From contig NZ_CP102253.1 of NCBI RefSeq assembly GCF_025145845.1, positions 1,178,001 to 1,242,000 on the forward strand: a stretch of DNA of 64,000 nt. The letters run 5' to 3'. Positions 52,205-61,700 of the stretch are shown one piece after another. Origin of the DNA: Alistipes shahii WAL 8301. Its GTDB lineage: Bacteria > Bacteroidota > Bacteroidia > Bacteroidales > Rikenellaceae. How positions within the stretch are numbered: position 1 is the stretch's first letter; the number at the start of each line of letters is the position of its first letter. The translations under genes were made by a program, and so were the position numbers. A model generated the notes under the pieces. The model had not been told where the DNA came from, searched no databases, and saw only the letters and a list, made by a program, of their open reading frames with translations.

Positions 52205-53596
52205 ATGAATAACCGCACCATCCTCACCGGACTGCTGGGCGCCGGAACCGTCGCTTCGGCCACAGCGCAGACCCCCGCAAAAACCAAGGCGCAAACGCCG
52301 CAGGGCCGTCCGAACATCGTGATCATCTACACCGACGACATGGGCATCGGCGACCTCTCGTGCACCAGCACGGGCTGGATCGAAACGCCCGCCATCGACC
52401 GTCTGGCTTCGCAGGGACTGGTCCTGAACAGCTACTACACCTCGGCTCCGGTCAGCTCGCCCTCACGCGTGGGCCTCACCACGGGCATGTTCCCGATGGA
52501 GTGGGGCATCAACACCTACCTCCAGAGCCGCAAGGGCAACGCCGCCTGCGAACAGGCTGACTACCTCACCGCCGCCGCGCCCTCGATGGCCCGCATCCTC
52601 CGCGACGCCGGATACGCCACCGGGCACTTCGGCAAGTGGCACATGGGCGGCGGGCGCGACGTGAAGGACGCGCCGTCGATCCCCTCGTTCGGCTTCGACG
52701 AGTACTGTTCGACATGGGAAAGCCCCGACCCGGCTCCCGAACTGACCGCCACGAACTGGATCTGGAGCGACAAGGACGACGTGAAACGCTGGAACCGCAC
52801 GGGCTACTTCGTCGACAAGACGCTCGATTTTCTAGTGCGCCACAAGGACAAGCCCTGCTTCGTGAACCTCTGGCCCGACGACATGCACACGCCGTGGGTC
52901 CCCGACGAGGAGTCGCAGCACAAGCAGAAGGACTGGAACTCGCAGCCCAACTTCTCGGAGGTGCTCGCCGAGTACGACCGTCAGATCGGCCGATTCCTCA
53001 CGCAGCTCGACCAGCTGGGACTGAGCGACAACACCATCGTCATCTTCACCTCGGACAACGGTCCGGCCCCGAGCTTCCGCCAGCTGCGCACGAACGGCAT
53101 GCGCGGCGTGAAGAACAGCCTCTACGAAGGCGGCATCCGCATGCCGTTCATCATCCGCTGGCCCGGAGTGATCGAGGCCGGCAAGGTCGACGACACGACG
53201 GTCGTCTGCGCTGTCGACCTGCTGCCCTCGCTCTGCAAGATCGCCAGAGCACGGCTGCCGAAAGGCTACCGTTCGAGCGGCGAGGACATGAGCCGCGCCC
53301 TGCTCGGAAAGCCCTCGGTCCGCAAAGGCGACCTGATGTGGGACTTCGGCCGCAACGAAGCGTTCATGTTCCCCCGCGACCGCTACCACCGCAGCCCCTC
53401 GCTGGCGATCCGTCGCGGTAACTGGAAACTGCTCCTCAACCCCGACGGTTCCAACGCCCAGCTCTACGACATCGCCGCCGACATCAACGAAACGAAGAAC
53501 CTCGCGGAGAAGAATCCCGCGCTGGTCCGCGACCTTTCGAAGACCGTGCTGGCCTGGTGGGAGCGCCGTCCCCGCATCGGCACCGGGAAACAATAA
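52205..53596 (+). CDS. S1-family sulfatase (second)
   Basis: A 463-residue secreted sulfatase with N-terminal signal (MNNRTILTGLLGAGTVASATAQ, with an unusual short hydrophobic part). Metal site IIYTDDMGIGD, active-site motif V-S-S-P-S-R with Ser84, then GHFGKWHMGGG and IFTSDNGPAP. It resembles arylsulfatase A-like members of family S1. Substrate within glycosaminoglycans cannot be fixed from sequence. The next sulfatase follows by 22 bp on the same strand, so they form an operon. Confidence 0.87.
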   Translation: MNNRTILTGLLGAGTVASATAQTPAKTKAQTPQGRPNIVIIYTDDMGIGDLSCTSTGWIETPAIDRLASQGLVLNSYYTSAPVSSPSRVGLTTGMFPMEWGINTYLQSRKGNAACEQADYLTAAAPSMARILRDAGYATGHFGKWHMGGGRDVKDAPSIPSFGFDEYCSTWESPDPAPELTATNWIWSDKDDVKRWNRTGYFVDKTLDFLVRHKDKPCFVNLWPDDMHTPWVPDEESQHKQKDWNSQPNFSEVLAEYDRQIGRFLTQLDQLGLSDNTIVIFTSDNGPAPSFRQLRTNGMRGVKNSLYEGGIRMPFIIRWPGVIEAGKVDDTTVVCAVDLLPSLCKIARARLPKGYRSSGEDMSRALLGKPSVRKGDLMWDFGRNEAFMFPRDRYHRSPSLAIRRGNWKLLLNPDGSNAQLYDIAADINETKNLAEKNPALVRDLSKTVLAWWERRPRIGTGKQ

Positions 53597-53618
53597 CTCG
53601 CCTCCGGACAGAACGACC

Positions 53619-55094
53619 ATGAGAAACAAGACAATACCCGCCGGTAAGATCGGACTCGGGGCTTCGCTGGCCCTGCTCTCCGGCGGCGCGGCCCAGGCCG
53701 CCAAACCCGCCCGGCAAAACCCGAAGCGCCCCAACATCGTGCTCGTCATCGCCGACGACTGCCGCCATTACGACCTGGGCTGTTACGGAAGCCCTGACGC
53801 CATCACGCCCAACATCGACCGGCTGGCCGCACAGGGCCTGCGTTTCGAGCGCTTCTTCCAGGCGACGGCCATGAGTTCCCCGACGCGCCACTGCCTGCTC
53901 ACGGGGCTTTACCCCGTCCGTTCGGGAGCCTATCCCAACCACACGCGGCTCGACGAGGGGGTGCAGACGCTGCCCGAATACCTCAAGGAAGCCGGTTACC
54001 GCGTCGCCCTGCAGGGCAAGCGGCACATCGCGCCGATCAAAGCCTTCCCGTTCGAGTTCCTTTCGGAGGAGTCGCTGCGGAGCGTGCACCCCGAAAAGAT
54101 CGAACCGTTCCTGGCCGACGTGGCGCAGACGGGCGAACCGTTCTTCCTTTACGTCGGTTCGACCGAGCCTCACGACCCGTGGACGCTCGGCGACCGCAGC
54201 CTCTGGAATCCCGACGACCTCACGCTGCCCTGCAACCTCGTCAACACGCCCGAAACGCGCCGCCAGTTCCGCAACTACCTCGCGGAGATCAACGTGCTGG
54301 ACAGCCAGGTGGGCGCGGTGGACTCCCTGCTCCGCAAATACGGGCTTGACGAAAACACCGTCTTCATCTTCACCAGCGAACAGGGTTATTCGTTCCCGTT
54401 CGGCAAGTGGACCTGTTACGACGAAGGCCTGCAAACGGGCTTCATCGTACGCTGGCCGGGCGTGGTGAAACCCGGCACGACGACCGACGCCATGTGCGAA
54501 TACGTCGACGTGACCCCGACGTTGACGGACATCGCCGGCGGAAAGACTCCCGAAGGACTCGACGGACGCAGTTTCCTGCCCGTCATCCGGGGAAAGGCCA
54601 AGAGTTTCAAACAGGAGGTCTACGCCATCCAGACCAGCCGCGGCATCCACGCCGGACCGGAACACTACGGCATCCGCTCGGTGCGCAGCGACCGCTTCGC
54701 CTACATCCTAAACCTCACGCCCGAGGCGACGTTCAAGTGCATGTCCACGCACCCGAAACGCGACTGGTGGGCTTCGTGGAAGGAGAAAGCCGCGACCGAC
54801 GAATTCGCCCGCGGACAGGTGGACCGCTACCAGCACCGCCCCGGCGAAGAGCTTTACGACATCGTCAACGATCCGTTCCAGACCCGCAACCTGGCCGACG
54901 ATCCCCGGTACGCCGCCGAAAAGGCAGCGCTGCGCACCAAACTGCTGCAATGGATGGAACGCCAGGGCGACAAGGGCCAGCAGACGGAGATGGAGGCCAA
55001 GGAGCACATGTTCCACAAGGAGGCGGCCGACACGCCCCGGGCCAAAAAGAAAAAAACCGGCAAAGCCCGGCCACAAAACGCACGGAATAATTAA
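53619..55094 (+). CDS. S1-family sulfatase (third), possibly N-sulfatase type
   Basis: A 491-residue sulfatase with a hydrophobic start (IGLGASLALLSGGAAQA). Motif M-S-S-P-T-R with Ser86, metal site VIADDCRHYDLGCYGS, and ALQGKRHIAP, in which Lys and His sit as in other S1 enzymes; VGSTEPHDPW follows. The pattern is closer to S1_8-like N-sulfatases than to the other two here, but this is tentative. The C-terminal tail is very basic (RAKKKKTGKARPQ) and looks unlike the family, perhaps for binding acidic substrate. Confidence 0.85.
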   Translation: MRNKTIPAGKIGLGASLALLSGGAAQAAKPARQNPKRPNIVLVIADDCRHYDLGCYGSPDAITPNIDRLAAQGLRFERFFQATAMSSPTRHCLLTGLYPVRSGAYPNHTRLDEGVQTLPEYLKEAGYRVALQGKRHIAPIKAFPFEFLSEESLRSVHPEKIEPFLADVAQTGEPFFLYVGSTEPHDPWTLGDRSLWNPDDLTLPCNLVNTPETRRQFRNYLAEINVLDSQVGAVDSLLRKYGLDENTVFIFTSEQGYSFPFGKWTCYDEGLQTGFIVRWPGVVKPGTTTDAMCEYVDVTPTLTDIAGGKTPEGLDGRSFLPVIRGKAKSFKQEVYAIQTSRGIHAGPEHYGIRSVRSDRFAYILNLTPEATFKCMSTHPKRDWWASWKEKAATDEFARGQVDRYQHRPGEELYDIVNDPFQTRNLADDPRYAAEKAALRTKLLQWMERQGDKGQQTEMEAKEHMFHKEAADTPRAKKKKTGKARPQNARNN

Positions 55095-55099
55095 CTTTG
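55092..55099 (+). promoter_or_regulatory. -7 element upstream of the aldose epimerase gene
   Basis: TAACTTTG fits TAnnTTTG and overlaps the stop codon of the third sulfatase, 27 bp before the next ATG. The epimerase may therefore have its own promoter within the operon. Confidence 0.45.
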
Positions 55100-55125
55100 C
55101 AGACAAGAACCCAAAAAACCGACCC

Positions 55126-56250
55126 ATGAAAAGAAATTTCATCGCATTATGCGCCCTGCTGCTGGCCGCCTGCGGAAGCCAGGAGCCGAAAATCACCCTC
55201 TTCAGCAACGAAGCCTTCCAGACGGAGGCGGACGGCAAACCCGTCGGAATCTACACGCTCCGCGCGGGCGACGTGACCATGCAGGTCACCAACTACGGCG
55301 CCCGCGTCGTGTCGCTCTGGACTCCCGACCGCGCGGGCGACTACGAAGACATCGTGCTCGGCTACGAGACGATCGACCGTTACATCAACAATGACGGCGA
55401 ACGCTTCCTCGGCGCGGTCGTGGGACCCTACGCCAACCGCATCGCCAAGGGCAGCTTCACGCTCGACGGCACGGAGTACAACCTGCCGATCAACAACAAC
55501 GGCCAGACGCTCCACGGCGGAATCGACGGCCTGGACCGCGTGGTCTGGGACGTGGTTTCGGCCTCGGAAGACCAGCTGGTGATGAAGTACCTCCACGCCG
55601 ACGGGCAGGAGGGTTTTCCGGGCAACCTGCAAATCGAGATGACCTACTCGCTCACGCCCGAAAACGAATTCCGGATCGACTACAGCGCCACGACCGACAA
55701 GCCGACCGTGGTGAATCTCTCGCACCACCCCTTCTTCAACCTCAAGGGCGAGGGTAACGGCACGATCCTCGACCACGTCATGACCATCAACGCCAGCCAC
55801 ACCACGCCGGTCGACTCGGTGCTGATCCCCACCGGAGAGATCGCCGACGTCACGGGCACGCCCTTCGACTTCCGCCAGCCGCACGCCATCGGCGAGCGCA
55901 TCGGCGCCGACAACGAGCAGCTGCGCAACGGCGCGGGCTACGACCACAACTGGGTCCTCGACCGCAAGACCGCGGACGGCATCGAGCCGGCGGCCACGGT
56001 CTGGGAACCCGCTTCGGGCCGCACGATCGAGGTGCTGACCGACCAGCCCGCCATGCAGTTCTACAGCGGCAACTTCTTCGACGGCAAAGCGAACGGCAAA
56101 TACGGCAAACCGCTGCGCTACCGCGAATCGCTGGCGCTCGAAACGCAGAAGTATCCCGACAGCCCCAACCACGACAACTTCCCCTCGACCGTACTGCGTC
56201 CGGGCGAAGAATACACACAGGTCTGCATCTACCGCTTCGGGGTGAAATAA
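55126..56250 (+). CDS. galM: Aldose 1-epimerase (mutarotase), lipoprotein
   Basis: A 374-residue protein with lipobox LLAACGS (Cys17) and the GalM beta-supersandwich. Motifs NYGARVVSL, YANRIAKGSF, LHGGIDG, NLSHHPFFNLKG (catalytic His) and ALETQKYPDSPNH (catalytic Glu) are all present. It interconverts anomers of galactose or related sugars. The export signal places it in the envelope rather than the cytoplasm, as is common for GalM-like proteins in Bacteroidota PULs. It ends before a strong terminator. Confidence 0.92.
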   Translation: MKRNFIALCALLLAACGSQEPKITLFSNEAFQTEADGKPVGIYTLRAGDVTMQVTNYGARVVSLWTPDRAGDYEDIVLGYETIDRYINNDGERFLGAVVGPYANRIAKGSFTLDGTEYNLPINNNGQTLHGGIDGLDRVVWDVVSASEDQLVMKYLHADGQEGFPGNLQIEMTYSLTPENEFRIDYSATTDKPTVVNLSHHPFFNLKGEGNGTILDHVMTINASHTTPVDSVLIPTGEIADVTGTPFDFRQPHAIGERIGADNEQLRNGAGYDHNWVLDRKTADGIEPAATVWEPASGRTIEVLTDQPAMQFYSGNFFDGKANGKYGKPLRYRESLALETQKYPDSPNHDNFPSTVLRPGEEYTQVCIYRFGVK

Positions 56251-56274
56251 CGCCCGCCCCGGTGGAAACACACG

Positions 56275-56311
56275 AACGCCGCAGCAGGGGATCATCCCTT
56301 GCTGCGGCGTT
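56275..56311. terminator. Bidirectional hairpin terminator
   Basis: AACGCCGCAGCAGGGGAT (56275-56292) pairs with the arm at 56294-56311 across one base, with a single G-T pair. TTTT follows on the plus strand. It separates the convergent galM and pbpC genes. Confidence 0.85.
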
Positions 56312-56385
56312 TTCCGTCGGACCCGAAACGCCGGATTGTCTGCGGGCATCCGTCAGGCGAAGAGGCCCTGCGCCGGAAATCCGCC

Positions 56386-58698
56386 CTACCGGCAGCTGAA
56401 CGCGACGCTTCGGGAGGCCCCGTGCTCGTCGATCACCGTCAGGCGGTGACGCCCGGGAGCGGGCCGGACCGAGAGTTTGTGCTCCAGCGAGGTCGCGCCG
56501 AGATACCGGTCGTCGAGATGCCAGAACAGCACGGCGTTGCGGTCGCGGTGCACGGCCGTGAAGACGAGGCTCTGCTGCCGGCCTTCGAGCGACTTCGGGG
56601 CCACCAGCACGCGCCCCGGCTGCGGATAGATGATCTCGATGGGGTCGTTTCCCGCCCCGCGGCCCGACAGGCCGGGGTGCAGCGGCGGCAGCGGGAGGTA
56701 GTCCGGATGCTGTCTCCGGTAGTACCACTCCTGCGCGGGCGGCAGAATGAACATCGGCCTGCGGACGATGCGGGCCGGATCGCAGCAGTCGGTCGTCACG
56801 CGGTATTTCAGGTCGGGACTCAAATTGACGATCCGGTGATAGGGGCAGACCTCGCCCGGGGCGGCAGTCCGCGGAATCATCAGCGTATCGCGGTCGGGGC
56901 ACACCTGCGAGGCCAGAAATCCGCTCTGACGGCAGACCACGGCGGGTTCCAGGTCGCCGTAAGGCTCTGCGAACCACTCGCTCCCGGGCAGCAGGCCGAA
57001 CACCTCGAACAGGACGGGCGCAGCGTACCCCACGCCCGTCATCAGCGGCCGCCCTTCGCCCGAACAGTTCCCGACCCAGACGCCCACGGCGTAGTCGGGC
57101 GTCGCCCCGACGGCCCATGCGTCGCGGTTGCCGTAGCTCGTCCCGGTCTTCCAGCCGATCTTCTTCGACGAGGCGAAATACTGCCACTCGCCCTCCTCCT
57201 CGGGGCGCGTGACGCGGCTGATCGCCTCGAACATCAGCCACAGCGCACCCCGCGAGAGGGGAATGTCGCCGGCCGCAACGGTCTCGGCCGACGACGCGTC
57301 GTAGTGCGGCCGGCGGATCGTCTCCTGCCCGCCGAGTTTGGCCGCCATCAGCATATAGGCGGCCGTGAGGTCCCACAGCGTGATCTCCGCGCCGCCCAGA
57401 ATCAGCGACAGCCCGTAATGGTCGGCGCTGCGGTCGATCGTGCGGAAACCCAGCCCCCGCACCAGCGACAGAAAATTCTCCCGGCCGTATTTGTCGAGCA
57501 TCCGCACCGACGGGACGTTGAGCGAACGCTCGACCACCCGGTCGGCGGGAACCGCGCCGTCGAACGTGCGGTTGTAGTTCTGCGGCGTGAAATCCCTGTA
57601 ATAGGTCGGCACGTCGGGGAAAAGCATCGTCGGAAGCGCCGTGCCGTCGTCGAGCATCCCGGCGTAGAGGATCGGTTTGAGCACGCTGCCGCTGCTGCGC
57701 CGCGCGGGGATGACGTCGACGCCGGTTCCCGCACTCCGGTCCCCGGGGTCGTAGACGTTGCCGGCATAGGCCAGCGCCTCCCCGCTCCGCACGTCCATCA
57801 CCACGACGGCCAGGTTGTTGATCCGGTTGCCCCGATACTGCGCGTTGTAACGCCGCGCCAAGGCGTTCACCCGCCCCTGAAGGTCGGCGTCGAGCGTCGA
57901 GCGCAGCGCCCCCGTGCGCATCTTGCCCAGCAGGTGCATCGCCTCCATCGGCATCGGTTCGGGAGCTTCGGGCAGCGGTTCCAGCTTGGCCAGGGCGCAC
58001 GTCAGGGAGTCGATGTGCCCGCCGCTCCGGATGCGGTCGAGCAGCCTGTCGCGCTTCTCGCGCAGCCGTTCGCGATTGCGCTTCATGTGGATCAGCGAAG
58101 GCGCGTTGGGCAGCACGGCGAGCAGGGCGCTTTCGGCCCACGAAAGGTCCCGCGCGCTGCGGCCGAAATAGTACCACGAAGCGCTCTCCAGCCCCACGAC
58201 ATTGCCGCCGAAGGGCGCATGGGCGGCATACAGGGCCAGAATCTCCTCCTTACTGCACCGCATTTCGAGCCGCAGCGCCAGCACCGCTTCGACGAACTTT
58301 TCGCCAAAGGTCCGGGGCTTCCCGCCGCGGCTCAAACGGATGGTCTGCATCGTGAGCGTGCTGGCGCCGCTCTCGATCCGCCCCGCCGCGAGGTTCTGCC
58401 CCACGGCGCGCGCCAGCGCCAGCGGATCGACTCCGAAATGACGGTCGAAACGCTTGTCCTCGTAGGTCGTGATTGCGGTGCGGAACTTCCCGGGCACGCT
58501 GTCCGTCGGAAAGAACCGCCACTGCCCGTCGGGGGCGACCTTCGCCGAAAGAAGCCGCCCGTCGCGGCTCCACACCGTCGCGGAGAACGGCTCGTCGAAG
58601 AGCGTCCGCGGCAGGGCGAGGAAAAAACCCGCGGCGAGCAGCAGGGTAAGCCCGACCGCGAGGAGGCAGATTCTTTTTTTCGACATCATTTTTGACAT
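56386..58698 (-). CDS. pbpC: Penicillin-binding protein 1C
   Basis: A 770-residue bifunctional peptidoglycan synthase. A transmembrane anchor (about residues 8-28) is followed by the GT51 transglycosylase (YEDKRFDRHFG with catalytic Glu; ASTLTMQTIRL; APFGGNVVGLESAS). A transpeptidase comes next (SSGSVLKPILYAG with catalytic Ser; KTGTSYGNRDAWAVG) and a C-terminal PBP1C domain (about 680-770). It polymerises and cross-links glycan strands. It is divergent from an alpha-2-macroglobulin gene, a pairing seen in many Gram-negatives. A minus-strand -7 box TAACTTTG lies at 58755-58748. Confidence 0.93.
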   Translation of the reverse strand: MSKMMSKKRICLLAVGLTLLLAAGFFLALPRTLFDEPFSATVWSRDGRLLSAKVAPDGQWRFFPTDSVPGKFRTAITTYEDKRFDRHFGVDPLALARAVGQNLAAGRIESGASTLTMQTIRLSRGGKPRTFGEKFVEAVLALRLEMRCSKEEILALYAAHAPFGGNVVGLESASWYYFGRSARDLSWAESALLAVLPNAPSLIHMKRNRERLREKRDRLLDRIRSGGHIDSLTCALAKLEPLPEAPEPMPMEAMHLLGKMRTGALRSTLDADLQGRVNALARRYNAQYRGNRINNLAVVVMDVRSGEALAYAGNVYDPGDRSAGTGVDVIPARRSSGSVLKPILYAGMLDDGTALPTMLFPDVPTYYRDFTPQNYNRTFDGAVPADRVVERSLNVPSVRMLDKYGRENFLSLVRGLGFRTIDRSADHYGLSLILGGAEITLWDLTAAYMLMAAKLGGQETIRRPHYDASSAETVAAGDIPLSRGALWLMFEAISRVTRPEEEGEWQYFASSKKIGWKTGTSYGNRDAWAVGATPDYAVGVWVGNCSGEGRPLMTGVGYAAPVLFEVFGLLPGSEWFAEPYGDLEPAVVCRQSGFLASQVCPDRDTLMIPRTAAPGEVCPYHRIVNLSPDLKYRVTTDCCDPARIVRRPMFILPPAQEWYYRRQHPDYLPLPPLHPGLSGRGAGNDPIEIIYPQPGRVLVAPKSLEGRQQSLVFTAVHRDRNAVLFWHLDDRYLGATSLEHKLSVRPAPGRHRLTVIDEHGASRSVAFSCR

Positions 58699-58706
58699 AT
58701 TTTATA

Positions 58707-58714
58707 TATCTTTG
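58707..58714 (+). promoter_or_regulatory. -7 element of the alpha-2-macroglobulin gene
   Basis: TATCTTTG matches TAnnTTTG, 57 bp upstream of the ATG. The pbpC -7 box (minus strand, 58755-58748) lies beyond it, so the two divergent transcripts overlap at their 5' ends. Confidence 0.5.
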
Positions 58715-58771
58715 GTGGAAGATATGCGCACCCCGCCGTATCCAACGCAAAGTTACCTAAAAAAACGCACC

Positions 58772-61700
58772 ATGAAACCATTCCGCGCCGCATTGTTTGC
58801 CCTCATCGTCCTGCTGTCCGCCGCATGCAGCCGCCCGGCGAGCGACATCGTCGAGTCGTCGACCAACGGACTGTCGGGCGTCCGGATGCCGGTTCAGGTG
58901 ACCCTGCGCGAGGGCGTCGAACTGGCCGAAGACGACCTGGAGGACGCCGTATCGTTCACCCCGTCGGCCGACGTCGAAGTTTCCCGGCTGGGCGTGCGGA
59001 CGCTGCGCATCGTCCCGAAATCTCCCCTGAAGAGCGACACCCGCTACAAGGTGGCGCTCGACGCATCGAAACTCACCGGCGGAAAGGCCAAAGGCGTCGC
59101 CGAGTTCGAATTCTCGACGCCGAAACTGCGTTTCTCCTACAACCCCTGCTGGTTGCAGCAGAGCGACGACCTGAAATACTACGTGCTGGTCGGCGAAATG
59201 GTCTCGTCGGATTACGCCGCCGACGACTACGTGGAGCAGCGGCTCAAGATCAAGGGACTTCTGAAACCCGAAGTGACCTGGACCCATTCGGAGGACGGCA
59301 CGGTCCACAAATACCGGGTCGAAAACATCCCGACCCGCAGCGACGAAAGCTACAAGCTGACCCTCGACTTCGACCTCGACCCGAAGCGGAACGTCGAGAT
59401 GGAGGTCCCCCGCAAGGGCGAATACATCGTACTGGACCACACCGTGCAGACCGAGCCGCTGGCCGTGGTCGTCACCTTCTCCGAGCCGCTCAAGCCCAAC
59501 CAGGATTTCAGGAACCTGATCCGCTTCGACCCGAAATTCCGGACCTCGGTCGACCGGAACCGCCTCTACATCTACCCCGAAACGCAACTCACGGGGAACT
59601 ACGAGGTTGAAATCAGCCGCGAGGTGCAGAACAAGGCGGGGCGCCGGCTCGACGAAAGCTACACCTTCACCGCGGCGCTGCCCTCGCAGGCCCCTGCGAT
59701 CCGCTTCACGGGCAAAGGCTCCATCCTGCCCTCGTCCAACCGCATGAGCCTGCTGTTCGAATCGGTGAACTTCGCCCGGGCGCGGGTGCGCGTGCGGAAG
59801 ATCTTCGCCAACAACCTGCTGCAATTCTTCCAGCGGAACTACTACGGCGACACCTATTTCTCCGACATGGAGTACGTCTCCCGCATCGTCCGAGACACGA
59901 CCATCGACCTCGGAGACAAGGCCTCGACGCGGCTCGACCGCACCAACAGCTACTCGCTCGACCTCAGCCGCCTGATCACCGACAGCCGGAAGTCGATGTA
60001 CCTGCTCGAAATCAAGGGCGTCGACCCGCTGATTCCGGTCGAGAGCAACGATTACGACTACTATTTCGGCGACTACCGGACCTACGCCGAGCGGTCGAAG
60101 GTCGTCATCCAGTCCGACATCGGCATCATCTGCAAGAGCAGCGGCGACGGGGAGCTGATCGTCTACACCACCGACCTGGTCTCGGCGCGCCCGAAAGGCA
60201 GCTGCAAGGTCCGGGCCTACGACCGCCAGAACCAGCAGCTGGCCGAAGCCGTCACCGACTCCGAAGGACGCGCCGTGCTGAAATGCGGGGACGAACCCTA
60301 CACGGTGCTGGCCGAGGCTAACGGCGACGCGGCCTTCGTCCGGGTGGAGCGGGGCGCGGCGCTTTCGTTGAGCAATTTCGACGTGGGCGGCACGACCGAC
60401 ACGAAGGGGATAAAGGGCTATCTGTTCGGCGAACGGGGCGTCTGGCGCCCGGGCGACGAAATTTACCTCACGCTGATCGTCGCCTCGGACAACCCGCTGC
60501 CGGAGAACCACCCGGCGTCGCTGGAGTTCTACAACCCCAACGGGCAGTTGGTGCAGTCGGCGGTCAGCAGCGGTTCCACGGACGGAATCCATACGTTCAA
60601 ATTACGGACGACGCCCGCCTCCCCCACGGGAATCTGGCGCGCGAAGGCGACCTTCGGCGGCGCGACGTTCGAGAAAAACATCCGCGTGGACGCCGTCAAG
60701 CCCAACCGGATGAAGATCGAGATGCGCCTCGGCGACGGACAGACCGTCGACGCGAAGGAGTTCACCGGCCGGCTGACGGCCCGGTGGCTGCACGGCGCAC
60801 CGGCCGCAGGATCGAAAGTCACGCTCCAGGCGCAGCTGTCGCAGATTCCGACGCGCTTCAAGGGTTACCCCGACTATTCGTTCGACGACGCCACGAAGCA
60901 GTTCGCCCCCGAGGAGCGGGAGATCGTCTCCGGCACGACCGGCACCGACGGCGCGCTGCAACTGACCACCGACCGGCTCTCCTCGCTGGAAGGGTTGAGT
61001 CCGGGGATGCTGAACGGCAAATTCACCGTCAAGGTCTTCGAAAAGAGCGGCGATTTCAGCGTCGACCAGCAGATCGCGGCCGTCTCGCCCTACAACGCCT
61101 ATTTCGGAATCGGCGTAACCGCCCAACAAAGCGACTGGGGCGAGGAGTACCTCGACAGCAAACGCGACCATGCGCTGCGGCTCGTCCTGCTCGACGCCCG
61201 GGGCCGCCCCGCGACGGGCACGGAGGAGGCGACCGTGACGGTTTACAGGATGAGTTCCTACTGGTGGTGGGACGCCTCGTCGGCGGCTTCCCAGGCCCGC
61301 TACGCCAAAAGCGCGCTCAACGCCCAGTACAAAACCCTGCGGGCCACCCTCTCGAACGGCACGGGACAGGTCACGATGCGCTGGAGTGCGGGCGATTACG
61401 GCTATTACCTCATCCGCGTGACGGGCGCGCGGCAGGCGCATTCGGCGACGTGCGTCGTCTGCGTGTCGTCGTCCGATCACCGGGGCGGCATCTCCTCGGT
61501 GACCGACGCCGCGACACGCCTGGCCATCGCCCGCGACAAGGACAAATACGTGCCGGGCGACAAGGCCAAGATCACCATTCCTTCGTCCCCGGGCGCCCGG
61601 GCCTTGGTGAGCGTCGAGAGCGGCAGCTTCGTCCGCGAAAGCCGCTGGATAGCGTGCACCGACCGGCAGACCTCCTTCGAGATTCCCGTCAGGGAGGGCA

